Positions 1-10,955 of a DNA stretch of 64,000 nucleotides are shown piece after piece (position 1 is the stretch's first letter; every line of letters starts with the position of its first letter). Source of the stretch: Conus ventricosus (lineage: Eukaryota > Mollusca > Gastropoda > Neogastropoda > Conidae); NCBI GenBank assembly GCA_018398815.1, contig CM031626.1, positions 43,844,319 to 43,908,318 on the forward strand, written 5' to 3'. The position numbers and the translations under genes were made by a program. A model generated the notes under the pieces. That model saw nothing but the letters and a program-made list of their open reading frames with translations. It searched no databases and was not told the DNA's origin.

Positions 1-1490
1 GAAGGACTAGCGCACAGCCCAAACACACTCACAGCTTGCTTACAACCTCATTCATATATCATGCATTCGTCACATCAAACCACTAGTAAAGTCTATAACT
101 TTACTATACATGATCATAGAAAGAACATCAATGCATATAGAATCAAACAAAATAAACATTCTCTCTTTCCTTGAACTTCACAAAATCATTTATCTAAAAC
201 ATCATTAACTAACCCGGTATAAACAGATTTCTACTTTACCTGGCCAGGTGATCTTAACTATTTACAATCACTGTCTTTTCTTTTCTTTTCTTTTCTTTTC
301 ACTGTCACTTTCACAACACGACACAACCGCCGGCACTGGTGTTGGGCTGATGGCGCCGGGTCAGGTGAGACTGTTGGCGTTGGGCTGTGGTTCTGCTTGG
401 CGAAGTGACGCTGCCAGGTATGAGGTCGAACCCCCGGTTAGGGTAGAACAGTGACTATCAACATCGATCTGTTCTCCTTTCTTTTTTCCTGCATTAACGC
501 ATTGCACTCTCTCTCTCTCTCTCTCTCTTCTAGTCTGCTCTTATCAAATGGACATGGTTGCTTTTCTTTTCTTTTTTTCTTTTCTTTCTTTTCTTCTTCA
601 TTTAATTAGCAACTCTCTCTCTCTCTCCACATCTCTCCTCAGTCCTTCCTCTGCAGACTATCTCATGCTAATCTCTCCACTTGGTTCTCTTCTCTCCTCC
701 CCTCATCTCTCTGCTTTTCTCTCAAGCAGACCTAGAACCTCTCCCTCTCTCTGTCTCTGTTCGTTCTTCCCCTCGTTCTCATCTCCCTGCCTTCCTGTAG
801 GCGAGAGCCTACTCTCCCCGAGCTTCTCCCTCTCTCTCTCTTCCCCTCGTTCTCCTCTTCATCCCCCTGCCTTCCTGTAGCGAGAGCCTACTTCCCCGGA
901 CTTCTCCCTCTCTCTCTCTGTCCGTTTCTTTTCCTCCCCCTCTCTCACTCACGTATTCCTTTATGCTCTAACCCCGTGTCCAAGGGCCAGTACCATTGGT
1001 CAGTATTTTTACCGCCCTGACACCCCGAAGTTGTCTCCCTCTAATTCCATTGGATATTCACATCACGACAGTCCCGTCTACACGCCTTACTCTCTGTGGT
1101 GGTCAATTGGTCATTTAATTGATTAGCCAGATTTCACCCCCCACCACACACTACCTTCCCCCCTTTCCTATTTAACTGGTGCCGTGCGGCTTAAGTGGTG
1201 GACACTGGTCAATCTAAATTGGCCAGCTGAGTCTGGGTGGGCGTCACGATGTCTAAACTGACAATGACGCTGGTTCACAAAGTGGCCGGATAAGGCTGGC
1301 CCAGGTACTGAGGTCCGTCTGGGCAGACATCGAGGCGTCGGTCAAAGCCGCTTAGTCAGTCTGGGTGGGACAGAACGTCTCGGTGAAACCTCTCCACTAA
1401 GCTTAATTGGCCGGACCCGACCTATGGGCCCGTCTTCCTGACGCCTAGAATGTTTGAGTTAGGGCTTAAGTCCAACTGGGCTGGTGGCGA
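1..1490. other. Gene-free, CT-rich low-complexity DNA
   Basis: I see no supported gene here. Pyrimidine-rich stretches dominate from about 480 to 960, including a (TTTTC)n run near 276-300 and (CT)n near 505-525. The short open frames are serine/leucine-rich products of that composition. The last ~300 bases, with Lys-poor GC-balanced DNA leading into the gypsy pol at 1491, may be truncated element or unrelated flank; no LTR copy matching 5225-6237 is visible here. Confidence 0.6.
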
Positions 1491-4383
1491 TTGACCACGA
1501 ATTTGGTTGAGTTGAATTTTGACCGTGACACGCTGAACGGGGCCAAATATTTCACATCTGTAGATCTGAGCAAGGCCTACTATCAGGTGCCTCTAACAGA
1601 AAGAGCCCAACAAGTTTCGGCCTTTACAACACCCTTTGGTCTCTTTCACTGGCTCCGGATGCCCATGGGTCTGAAAAACAGTCCAGCATGTTTTCAGCGC
1701 CTAATGGAGACAGTCTTCTGTGACATGAATCTGGCCGAACTCATTGTCTTTTTGGATGATGTTTTGATTCATGGAAGATCCCTGGAAGAACTGGAGGAGC
1801 GAACCATCCAGGCTCTGGAAAGGCTGCGGAAATTTCAGCTAAAGCTGGATCCAGAAAAATGCATTTTCGGAACAACCGAAATTAAGCATTTAGGTTTTGT
1901 CATTTCTGGAGAGGGTGTGCGCCCAGACCCTGAGAAAACAGAAGCATTGACAACGTGGCCAGTCCCTCGCACGGTAAAGGACATAAAGAGTTTTATAGGA
2001 TTTGCAGGGTTTTATCGGCGGTTCATCCCACAATTTGCCACCATGGTGAAACCACTGAATGATTTGACGCTGGGCTACATTCCAAACCGGACTGCCAAGA
2101 AGAATGGAAAGAAAGCTACCCTAACTCTGGCTTCAGACATATCACACATGTGGGGTGAAAACATCAGAATGCCTTTGAGTCAGTCATACAAGCCCTGACT
2201 ACAGAGCCCATCTTAGGCATAGCGGATAAAACTCAACCATTCACCCTACACTGTGATGCCAGTGGAACAGGATTAGGGGCTGTTCTATATCAAAAGCAGG
2301 AAGGGAAGCTCCGCGTCATCTCATATGCAAGCCGTGGTTTGAATAAGACCGAGCAGAACTACCGTGCTCACAAACGGGAGTTTCTAGCTTTGAAGTGGGC
2401 AATGAGTGAAAAGTTTAGGGATTATTTGTTAGGGTCAAAGGTCACTGTAGTTACTGATAATAATCCCTTATGTTATATTTTGAAAAATGCTCAGCTGGAT
2501 GCCACAAGTCATCGTTGGTTGGCTTCACTCTCGTTGTTTGATTTTGATCTGAGGTATAAAAAGGGAGCTTTACACACTGATGCGGATGGACTGTCCAGAC
2601 GCCCTCAGGCACCCCCGGAAGAAGATGAAGAATACCAGCGAATTTTGGAACAGACTAAATTTTTGCAGGATAAGGCCAAAAAATTTGAAGAAGAAATGGA
2701 AACTATATCACTGGATAAAGAAGTTCTGTGCGCCTTGCTCAAAGCAAGAGAAGGTCTATGTCTACAGACCATCATCAGCAGACGAAGGCACTTGATGATG
2801 ATGATGAGGGGATATGCTGCCATTGAGCAAGTGCTGAAAGATCCGGCACGAGTTCAGGATGATGTGTTGGATCCCCAGGATTTACAAAGAGATCAATTTC
2901 AAACACAGAGTGGAGACAGCTACAGTTGGCTGACAGTACACTGAGTGTAGTAATCAGAACCATAGAAGAAGGGAAACAGTTAGACAGTAGTCAGATGAAC
3001 CCATGTCCTCCAGAATTTAAAGTATTTGTTAGGGAACAAGCCAGACTAGATATGATTGATAGGGTTTTGTACAGGAAGTCTGTAGATCAAGGCGCCATAA
3101 GTCACCAGTTGATTGTACCACCATCTCACCGCAAAGAAGCCATGAAGGGAGTACATGAAGATCTGTACCACACACACACTGCGATGATGCCCTGCGGCAG
3201 GCCAGAAACGATTTTTTCTGGCCATTCATGGCTAGGGACATAGAAAGGAAGAAAAACGCTGTGAACGTTGTATCAGAAAGGGAGCGCATGCACAAAGAGC
3301 GCCAATGCGTCCATAGAGACTAGCTATCCATTGGAACTGTTGTCAGTGGATTTCTTGACTATAGAGGTCCGGGGACAGAAACAGGATATGTTGGTGGTAA
3401 TGGACCATTTTACAAAATCTCCCAAGCAATTCTGACAAAGAACCAAACAGCAAAAGAAGTTGCCCGAGCACTCTGGAACAATTTCTTCCTTGTGTATGGA
3501 TTTCCTGCACGAATACTGACAGATCAAGGAAGAGATTTTGAGTCCAAACTCATGAAGGACATTTGTGAACTGGCAGGGATTGATAAGTGTCGCACAACCC
3601 CATACCATCCGTCTGAAATCCGGTAGAGCGCTGGAACAGAACCTTGATTGGAATGTTAAGAAGCCTCGAGGATTTCAGAAGCAGGACTGGGGAAATACTT
3701 GCGACAAGTGGTGCATGCATACAATGCACGGATACATGAAAGTACAGGTTTCAGCCCGTACCATCTATTTTTTGGACGCCAACCCAGATTGCCTGTGGAT
3801 TTAGCCTTCGGGATAGATCTGGAAAGAAATCGTAAGTGCAGTACAACGCAGTTACATCAAATCATTAAAAGAAAGTATGGCTGCAGCTTATGATCTAGCA
3901 AAAGCGGCTATGGAACATTCTGCTCACAAGAACAAAGTACGCTATGATGCAAGAGCACCATGTCGCAGAACTAGAACCAGGAGACAGATGTTTAGTGAAA
4001 AGAGTTGGGCAAAAATTCACTCAAAGGTTGACGACCGATGGGAGCCTGATGTGTATACAGTGGTGTCCAAAAGATATGGCCTACCTGTATATACTGTTCA
4101 AAAGGAGAAGGGCGATGGTGTTTTGCGCACCTTGCATCGTAACTTACTGTTGCCGGTAGGATTTCTGGAAGTGGAACAGAAGCCGCTGACTGAGAGAAAA
4201 TTGGAATTTTCTCCGTTAGAGAAAAGGAAAAGGGACACTCCAAATCAGGTCACTGGTTTTGATGATTTGGATCAGGAAGAGGCCCAGGAGGAATTCCCTT
4301 CTATAGAAATAGTTGTGACCACTGGCCCAAGGGCATTGAGGCCAGCAGCACCGAGCTTTGTTCCACATCAGAACCGAAGGTAG
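1491..4383 (+). pseudogene. Ty3/gypsy pol remnant (RT, RNase H, integrase)
   Basis: This is the polyprotein of an LTR retrotransposon, read in several frames. The reverse transcriptase enters part-way through its palm (1491-2198), with FGLFHWLRMPMGLKNSPACF and the catalytic FLDDVLIHG box. RNase H follows with LHCDASGTGLGAVLYQ (about 2249-2296), EFLALKWAM and VTDNNPL. The integrase has a zinc-binding H/H and C/C region (about 3150-3290), first catalytic Asp in LLSVDFLTIE (about 3340), second in LTDQGRDFE (about 3520), and the Glu in NPVERWNRTL in a shifted frame near 3625. A C-terminal tail with RTLHRNLLLPVGF ends near 4383. Frame changes near 2200, 3240, 3420, 3620 and 3880 and the missing gag, protease and N-terminal RT make it inactive. 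The Ty3/gypsy assignment is secure; the clade is not determined. Confidence 0.93.
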
Positions 4384-5224
4384 CAGAAATTGCTGACGAA
4401 CCGGATCCGACAGCTGAGGATAGTTCGCATATGGGTGATGATCGGCAGGAGATGAAGACAACCCTCGAGGGAGTTGAATGAGTCATCAGGGATACAGAGG
4501 CCCAAAGAGAAAATCCTCCACAGGAGCCAGATATCTTGGAAGATACATCCAAGAAAAACATGATGTGCAGGAAGGACAAAACATGTCGGAGGACAATGGC
4601 GAGGAGAAGGGGAATCTGACACAAGAGATGTAGAGGAGGAAGAAAAGGCAAAACCCCTGCCACGGCGTTCCTCGAGAACAGAGGAAGCCAGTGGAAAAAC
4701 TAAATTTGGGGCATCAGGTCACAAAAGAGAAAACACCCAAAGAGGATCATGAGCTGGAAAAGGTCATGATCACACTCAAAGGGCTACAGGAGCAAGGGAT
4801 ACCATTCCACTTGAAATCCGGTTAAACTTTATTTTGTGGGGACTTGTGGAAATTTTGTAAAGCTCTTGTAGACTGCTAGACTTAGGTTTGGTAGATAGTC
4901 AATTGTGTGTGTGTGTGTGTGTGTGTGTCCAGTATAGGTTGCACCCAAAAGAACAGGACAGTCTTGTTACCACTTTTAGGCTGCCTCGCATGGGATGGAA
5001 GGATGAAGAGATTGCAACAAGCCATACATAAATTTTTAGAAAAGGAAGAATCTGTTCAAGGGCCAGGTCTGAAAAAAAAGTTTTTCTTCTATTGTTGCTA
5101 TATTGTTTACCATTTTTCTGTGATTACAAAAGTTGCGTTACGTGAAATTGAAAATTTCAATAGTTCAATCTATTTTTTTAAAGATTTCCATAAAGGGTTA
5201 TGAGAAACCTTTCTTGCCGGGGTA
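4384..5224 (+). other. 3' untranslated part of the gypsy remnant
   Basis: Up to about 4830 the sequence still reads as broken, Arg/Lys/Glu-rich polyprotein tail (for example PRRSSRTEEA in one frame), typical of the end of gypsy pol. It then becomes non-coding and holds a (GT)n run at about 4904-4928. The last bases before 5225 are G-rich and could be a weak polypurine tract. Confidence 0.45.
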
Positions 5225-6237
5225 TGTGTAACCCCCCACATAAAATAAGGAATTTCTGTGGTAGATTACAGCCAGGTTGGTTCTGCACAACATCTGTGCA
5301 AACAACAACAGAAAGAGTCGAGAATTGCACGGATGCTGTATGTATAGTTTGGTGGAAATTTTTTACTAAGCAGGAAGTAGTCCCGCAGAAAATAAACAAA
5401 CAACCAAAAAGAATAAATTGTATTAGGGATTTCTATTATTGTAACATTCTAGGAAATCTTTACTAGTTGTATAAATTAAGGATCACTCATTTAAATAGAA
5501 GGAAGGTTTTTAAATAATTTCCAATTAGAACAAAGAAATGATTATGTCCTGGGGAGGCGCCCATGTGACTTCCTGTTTGAGTGACCTTGTGGGTTCCCTC
5601 CGTTATAAAAGGAAGCACCACGTGCTAGCAAATCCTTTACTTAGAGACAAGGGACCCCAGCTGCAACCAGAGCAAGCTGAGGGGGCTTTAAGGCTGATTG
5701 AGCCCTGCCACTACCAGCAGAGACGATTTTTTCTTTTAGCCTTGAGACCCTTGGTTTTGTTTTGGTTGTCAGTACGGGTTTCTTATTTAACTCCTAAAGG
5801 CCTTTAACACTCATAAAGATTTAAGATTTCTAAAATCACTTTAAAAACTTTTGAAACTCTAAATTCTGTAAAATTCTAAAAAGTTCCCCGGGATCTCAGC
5901 TGTTTAATTTTTCCCTGTGGTTGTGTATGGATAGGCCATACTGTTGAAAGGAAATATTTTGGGCTGAACTGGAAGAGTTTTGTTTCTTTTTTGTTTTCCC
6001 TTTATTATTTTTTTTGCTTAGTTAGTCCTTATTATTCAAATAAACATTTTTGTTTTGTTCTCACTATTTGTGGACTCAGTCTGTTATATTGGAAATTGTG
6101 TTGAGTAGTTAGAAACAAAGATACTTAACAGCACTCACCTCACCCAAAAATTGTAACCCAAGAAAGGGAGGGTTGTTAAGGGTTCAAGTTCGCTGGACCT
6201 AAAGAACTTTAAAACCCAGAAGGACACGGGTTACACA
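5225..6237 (+). mobile_element. Probable 3' LTR of the gypsy remnant
   Basis: The block begins TGTGTAAC and ends GTTACACA, a perfect 8-bp inverted pair with the TG...CA ends expected of an LTR. It lies directly downstream of pol in the same orientation. Inside, a TATA box (TATAAAAGG, 5604-5612) precedes a polyadenylation signal (AATAAA, 6039-6044), in the order expected for U3-R. Length is about 1.01 kb. No second copy is in the window because the element is 5' truncated, so the boundaries rest on the inverted ends alone. Confidence 0.6.
5604..5612 (+). promoter_or_regulatory. TATA box of the gypsy 3' LTR
   Basis: TATAAAAGG followed by a purine-rich segment, about 380 bases into the LTR and about 435 bases upstream of its AATAAA, fits the core promoter of a U3 region. 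Confidence 0.5.
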
Positions 6238-6249
6238 CGTAATTATTTT

Positions 6250-6267
6250 TGCTGCGGGGTGTGTGTG

Positions 6268-6299
<32 letters not shown>

Positions 6300-6320
6300 T
6301 GTGTGTGCGCGCGTGCGCGC
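6250..6320. repeat. (GT)n/(GCGT)n microsatellite
   Basis: A run of GT grades into GCGT and GC steps directly after the gypsy LTR. It has Z-DNA-prone alternating purine/pyrimidine sequence. The open frames across it are Cys/Val artefacts. Confidence 0.9.
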
Positions 6321-6404
6321 AAGTGCAAGCCTTGTACCTGTATCCTTACCTGCAGAGAGAATGTGTGGCATCCATGACGGGAAAATCCCATGTCAGTGTG
6401 TCGC

Positions 6405-6532
6405 CCATGTTCTGTTTTACGTTCCCCTTCATGTGTTTTAAATGGGTTGTCAATTCCGAAACGGAGTCAACAGAGGGTGGGGGGGGAGTAGAGGACGGTC
6501 ATTTCTGTTTACACGCTCCCTTCATGTGTTTT
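6405..6532. repeat. Tandem repeat (~87-95 bp), left part of split array
   Basis: About one and a third units of a repeat containing TTCATGTGTTTTAAATGG, CCGAAACGGAGTCAACAG and a G-rich GGGTGGGGGG tract. The array stops at 6532 inside the GTGTTTT motif, where the minus-strand LTR element begins, and resumes at 10695 in the same motif. Confidence 0.88.
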
Positions 6533-6692
6533 TGTGAAGTTTAGTACTCTGACTGTAAGACAACAGGCCGACATCTGCATGCTTGATAAGCCAACTCTTT
6601 ATTAAGCTAACCCTTGAACCGAATACGGATGAATGCGAATAGCCGAACCGAATGCGGATAAGTACAAATTGGGTTAAGCCAATTATGTGACA
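6533..6692 (-). repeat. 3' LTR of the mag-type element
   Basis: 160 bp, reading TGTCACATAATTGG...TTCACA on the minus strand. It matches the right LTR except for one extra T and two substitutions. AATAAA lies within it on the minus strand (complement of the TTTATT near 6598), so it can supply the polyadenylation signal. Confidence 0.96.
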
Positions 6693-6705
6693 TCCCCTTT
6701 CTTTC
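6693..6705 (-). promoter_or_regulatory. Polypurine tract
   Basis: On the minus strand GAAAGAAAGGGGA abuts the TGTCACA start of the 3' LTR with no gap. This is the position and composition of the primer for plus-strand DNA synthesis. Confidence 0.9.
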
Positions 6706-6729
6706 GGAAATGGACATAGATTATAAACG

Positions 6730-9700
6730 TTACCGTCTCCAGTTTTTTTTTCTTTTCTTCAAACATAGCATCCAGGGAACCAGGTCAGAGGTCCAGGCGG
6801 TCTGGCTTCCTGATGGCACGGCCACATCTAGAGGTCTGGACCATAGGCGTAGCAGGCTGGTCTTCTGGCTGGGGATCTGGCCTCTGGATGGGGTTCCCAC
6901 GTCTGGAGTTCTGGAGTGTACCCGGGGACAGTTGTTTTGCTTGATGGGGTTTTGGGGACGAGGTAGGGGCCACGGCGGGCCGCCATGGTGTCTCGGTCTC
7001 AGGACCCGGATCGTCTTCCTCTGCAGGATCTCCCATGGACCCAGGGTACAGAGAGGAGGCCTCCCTAGGAACTCTGCAAGGGGTCTGAGGTTTGAGTTCC
7101 CTGGGGACCAGGTGACGCCGGTTCCTCCTCTGTCTGCCACTGGGAGTCTGCACTTCATAGGACCGGAAGGGGAAGGACTGAACGACGGTCCCTGGTGCCC
7201 CGATGGCTTGATCCACACAGGTTGTCCTGGAGTAAGTGGAGGAGCTGTTCTTGTGCGGTGTGCTCTGTCAAAGTTCATCTTCTGCTTCTGTTTGACAACT
7301 TTGTCCTGCTCCTCGAAGTTTTTCTCTTTTTGTCCCCCCGGCTTCAAGGTTGACGGCAGTATGGGTACTGTGGTTCGCAGCTTTCGTCCCATGAGTAGCT
7401 CTCCTGGGCTCAGTCCCTGCTGAAGTGGTGTTGCCCGATAGCTGAGGAGAGCCAGGTAAGGGTCTTCTGCTTTCTTCATGAGAGACTTCACTGTCTGTAC
7501 TGCTCTCTCTGCTTCTCCGTTAGCTTGAGGGTAGTATGGACTGCTTGTGACATGTGTGAATCCATATTTCTTTGCGAAGGCTGCAAACTGGCAGCTGGTG
7601 AACTGGCAGCCATTGTCCGACATAACAACTTCTGGGATTCCATGTCTGGAAAACATGCTCTTGCAGTGGTTGATCACACAGTCAGCGGTAGTCTGCCTGA
7701 GGAGGGCTAGCTCGATGAATCTAGAATAATAGTCCACAACGATCAGGTACTGTTCTTTCTTCAGTTCGAAAAGGTCCATGCCTATCTTCTGCCAGGGGTA
7801 ATCAGGGGTGTCTGTGGGAATTAGGGGCTCTGGGGGAATTTGTCTCTCTCGAACGCAGATAGGACAGTGTTCCACCATAGACTCGATCTGGGCAGACAAG
7901 CCTGGCCACCACACACTTTCTCGTGCTCGAGCCCGACACTTGACGATTCCTTGATGTCCCGTGTGAATTTTCTCCAGGATGTCTGGCCTCAATTTCTCAG
8001 GGATGACCAGTCTGGTTCCATAGAGCAGGAGGTCTTCTTCCACGCTGAGATAGTGTCGAACAGACCAGTATGGCTGGATCTTCTCATTAGGGCAGTGTTC
8101 GGGCCATCCTTCATGAATGAATCTCTTGATTTCTGAGCAGACTGGGTCCTTGCTAAGCTCTTGCCGGATCTGGTCGAGTCTCGATGGTGTGGCTGGAGCA
8201 CTGGAGAGGACCTGATCCACCATGGAGTCAGCTTCTTCTTCTAGCTGTTTGTCTTCTTTCTGTGCCAGTCGAACCGGTGCTCTAGACAGGGCATCCGCAG
8301 TGATCAAGTCCTTGCCTTTTTGTATTCCATCTGGAAGGAGTATCGCATCACACGCATGCGGAATCGCAGTAGACGTGGTGACAGCTCATCGAGATGTTTG
8401 GTATTCAAGAGCGTCAGGAGTGGTCTGTGATCTGTTTCAATGACCAAGTCTTTGATACCTGTGATGTACTCTCGAAATTTCTCACATGCCCAGGCCACTC
8501 CCAATGCTTCTTTCTCCACTTGGGCATAGTGCTGCTCCGTTGGAATGAGTGATCTGGATGCATAGAAGACTGCTTTGAAAATGCCGTCATCCTGTTTCTG
8601 CTGCAGTACTGCTCCAAGGCCATAGGACGAGGCGTCTGTAGACAGACGGGTCTTCCGGGTCGGGCTGTAGTGAGCCAGAACAGGTGCTGAGCTGAGCTGT
8701 CTTTTGATGCGTTGGAAGGCTTCTTCTTGTGGGGCATCCCCGGTCCAGTCATTTTCTTTCTTCAGGAGGTCTCTGAGAGCCCTGGTGTCATCTGCCAGAT
8801 TGGCACCAGCAAACTTGGCGACGTGGTTGACCATACCAAGTAGACGTCTGAGTTCGGTGATGTTGGCTGGTGTTGGAAAATTTGTGATGGCGACGACTTT
8901 CTCAGGGTCAATGGTGATGCCCTCTGGGGAGATGATCTGTCCCAAGAACTTGATCGACGGCTTTGAAAATTCACATTTGTCTGGGTTCAGAGTCAGTCCA
9001 GCATCACTCTGCTTCTGCATCACCTGGCGGAGGCGTTCATCATGTTCTTTCTGGTCTTTCCATGAACGAGGATGTCATCCATGTCACAGATGGCACCTGG
9101 GAGACCCGCAAGCAAGTGGGTCATGGTGCGCTGGAAGATCTCGGGGCCTGAACTTATACCGAAAGGGAGTCTGGTATAGCAGAACCTTCCGAAGGGCGTA
9201 ATAAAGGTAGTCAGTTCCTGTGACTCAGTCTCCAGTGGTATCTGATGGAAACCACTGTTGCAGTCTAGTTTGGTGAAGACTGTGGATCCAGATAACTGGG
9301 CGAGAAGCTGGTCGGTGGAAGGAAGTGGAAAGTTCTCACGTTTGACCCCTTCATTCAGTTTTGTGAAATCCACACAGATTCTGACCCTGTTGTTTGATTT
9401 GGGCACTACAACTATTGGAGCACACCAGTCCGTTGGTTTCGAGACAGGACGAATGACTCCAAGTTGTTGCAGATTGTCTAGTTCTTTTTGACTTTGTCTT
9501 GGAGTGGAAGAGCAAGTCGACGTGGTGAGGTCATAGCACATGGTTTGCAATCTTTCTGAGGTGTATTTTGTACGTAGAGCTTGTCAGGTTACCTAGGCCT
9601 CTGAAGAGTGTAGGGAACTCTCTCATGTACTGGGCTTCCTTGTCACTGACAGCGTTCACTTTTTCTATCATCTGAAGGGCAGAGATAGCTGGGCGACCCA

Positions 9701-9865
9701 GCAATGGTCTTCTAGGTCTTTGATGACGTAGATGTCCTGTGTGACTGTCTTTTCTTTGTAGGTCATTTTTGCTGAGAATTTGCCTAGGACAGTGATTTCC
9801 TTCTTTCCTGGTCCATAGAGTTTTTTCTTGGTTTTCTCCAGTGGACGTTTTCCCTTGGGTATCAT
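6730..9865 (-). pseudogene. pol of the mag-type element (PR-RT-RH-IN)
   Basis: Protease-like sequence occupies about 9960-9668. Reverse transcriptase follows (9550-9020), with TRLPFGISSGPEIFQRTM and the catalytic MDDILVHG. The frame changes near 9020 and continues through the thumb (KFLGQIISPEG, RRLLGMVNHVAKF) into RNase H (8304-9023) with STDASSYGLGAVLQQ, YAQVEKEALGVAW and IETDHRPL. A second frame change near 8306 leads into LITADALSRAP and the integrase: zinc motif HTGHQ...CPICVRE, then the D,D35E triad in IGMDLFEL, VVMSDNGCQF and NGEAERAV (about 7860-7500), and a C-terminal tail of Pro/Arg-rich sequence to 6730. All catalytic residues survive. Only frameshifts separate this from an intact pol, and they could be mutations or base-calling indels. 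Confidence 0.92.
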
Positions 9866-9968
9866 CTTCTGGTATGACTGTGAGTCGGCACCTGTATCTA
9901 GCTTAAAGTCATGGTCTGGGAGTCCTTCTACCTGAATGGGGACTTTCCAAGGTCACTGACTTCTCCAA

Positions 9969-10582
9969 TCACACATCCCAAATAGTACTCATCTGACTGT
10001 TCCTCTTCTTCCTCTCTGGTGCAATGAATTTGGCCTGCTGACCTGCACACCACCGCAAATGTCCTGGTTTGGAACACTTTCGGCATCTGGCTAACTTTGC
10101 TGGACAATCATTTCGGTTATGGCGGTCTCTGCAACATCGATAGCATGTGCTGTCCGGTGCACGTTTTGGTCGCTGCTGATAGAGCTGTGGCTGTCTCTCC
10201 TTAGGCTCTCTGCAGTTTTGGCTGTTTTTGAGCTTGTTGTCTGTGAGGCGCTGACACGATCTCCCTGTGACATGGACTCCATCTGGGTCTGCGTGCTCTC
10301 TTGAGCTCTGCATATCTGCACAGCTTTCTGGAGGTCAAGGTCTTTCACTTCAAGCAGTTTCTTACGAATAGCGTCATCCCTAATGCCAATCACAACTCTG
10401 TCGCGAATCATTCTTTCTTCTTCCTTGAAATTGCATGTTTTTGCAGCTCGTCTGAGGGCGGCGACATAAGCATCAATGTTCTCTCCAGTCTCCTGCTCTC
10501 TCTTGTGGAACTTGTATATCCCACTTCTGACACCATGTGAAGTTAGTACTCTGACTGTAAGACAACAGGCCGACATCTGCAT
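9969..10582 (-). pseudogene. Partial gag (capsid C-terminal domain and zinc knuckles)
   Basis: The recognisable protein starts with YKFHKREQETGENIDAYVAA, the capsid C-terminal motif, only a few bases after the primer binding site; continues through LRRAAKTCNF and VVIGIRDDAIRKKLL; then, after a frame change near 10300-10100, carries two CCHC-type knuckles, CYRCCRDRHNRNDC (C-x2-C-x4-H-x4-C) and CRKCSKPGHLRWC (last spacing one residue short). The N-terminal capsid and matrix-equivalent part, roughly 150 residues in related elements, is missing. The frame entering from the LTR has no credible initiator, so 10582 is not a true start. Confidence 0.85.
10518..10535 (-). promoter_or_regulatory. Primer binding site (tRNA-Leu type)
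   Basis: On the minus strand TGGTGTCAGAAGTGGGAT follows the 5' LTR with zero spacing. Its complement, ending CTGACACCA, matches the 3' acceptor end of animal tRNA-Leu as I recall it (GAATCCCACTTCTGACA plus CCA). The 18-base length is standard. Confidence 0.9.
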
Positions 10583-10694
10583 GCTCGATAAGCCAACTCT
10601 TTATTAAGGTAACCCTTGAACCGAATACGGATGAATGCGAATAGCCGAACCGAATGCGGATAAGTACAAATTGGGTTAAGCCAATTATGTGACA
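10536..10694 (-). repeat. 5' LTR of the mag-type element
   Basis: 159-bp partner of 6533-6692, with TG...CA ends, directly followed on the right by the second GTTTT target duplication (10695-10699). Confidence 0.96.
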
Positions 10695-10955
10695 GTTTTA
10701 AATGGATTGTTCAATCCGAAACGGAGTCAACAGGGGGTGGGGGGAGGAGGAGAGGACGGTAAACGCGCTCCCCTTCATGTGTTTTAAATGGATTGTTAAA
10801 TTCCAAAACGGAGTCAACAGAGGGTGGGGGAGGGGGAGAGGACGGTCATTTTCTGTTTATACGCCCCCCTTCATGTGTTTTAAATGGATTGTTAAATTCC
10901 GAAACGGAGTCAACAGAGGGTGGGGGGAGGAGGAGAGGACGGTAAACGACTTTGA
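10695..10955. repeat. Tandem repeat (~87-95 bp), right part of split array
   Basis: The array interrupted at 6532 resumes here with GTTTTAAATGGATTG and runs for just under three units, each ending GAGGACGGT. Units differ by a few bases and by the length of the G/A-rich tract. Confidence 0.9.

Larger units (their letters stand above)
6533..10694 (-). mobile_element. Ty3/mag-type LTR retrotransposon, full-length structure
   Basis: A 4162-bp element bounded by LTRs of 160 and 159 bp that differ by two substitutions and one indel. It carries a polypurine tract at 6693-6705, a tRNA-Leu-type primer binding site at 10518-10535 and a 5-bp target duplication GTTTT (6528-6532 and 10695-10699). Gene order on the minus strand is gag (partial), protease, RT, RNase H, integrase, which is the Ty3 order. 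The coding region resembles the mag/K02A2.6-like polyproteins common in invertebrates. Near-identical LTRs imply a young insertion, yet the reading frames are broken in several places and the N-terminal part of Gag is absent, so it may have moved in trans or contain sequencing errors. Confidence 0.95.

Noticed and set aside
4904..5203. 98-residue frame on + in the gypsy 3' region
   Set aside because: Starts in a GT microsatellite and has no motif.
6710..7423. 237-residue frame on + across the integrase tail
   Set aside because: Antisense shadow of the minus-strand pol.
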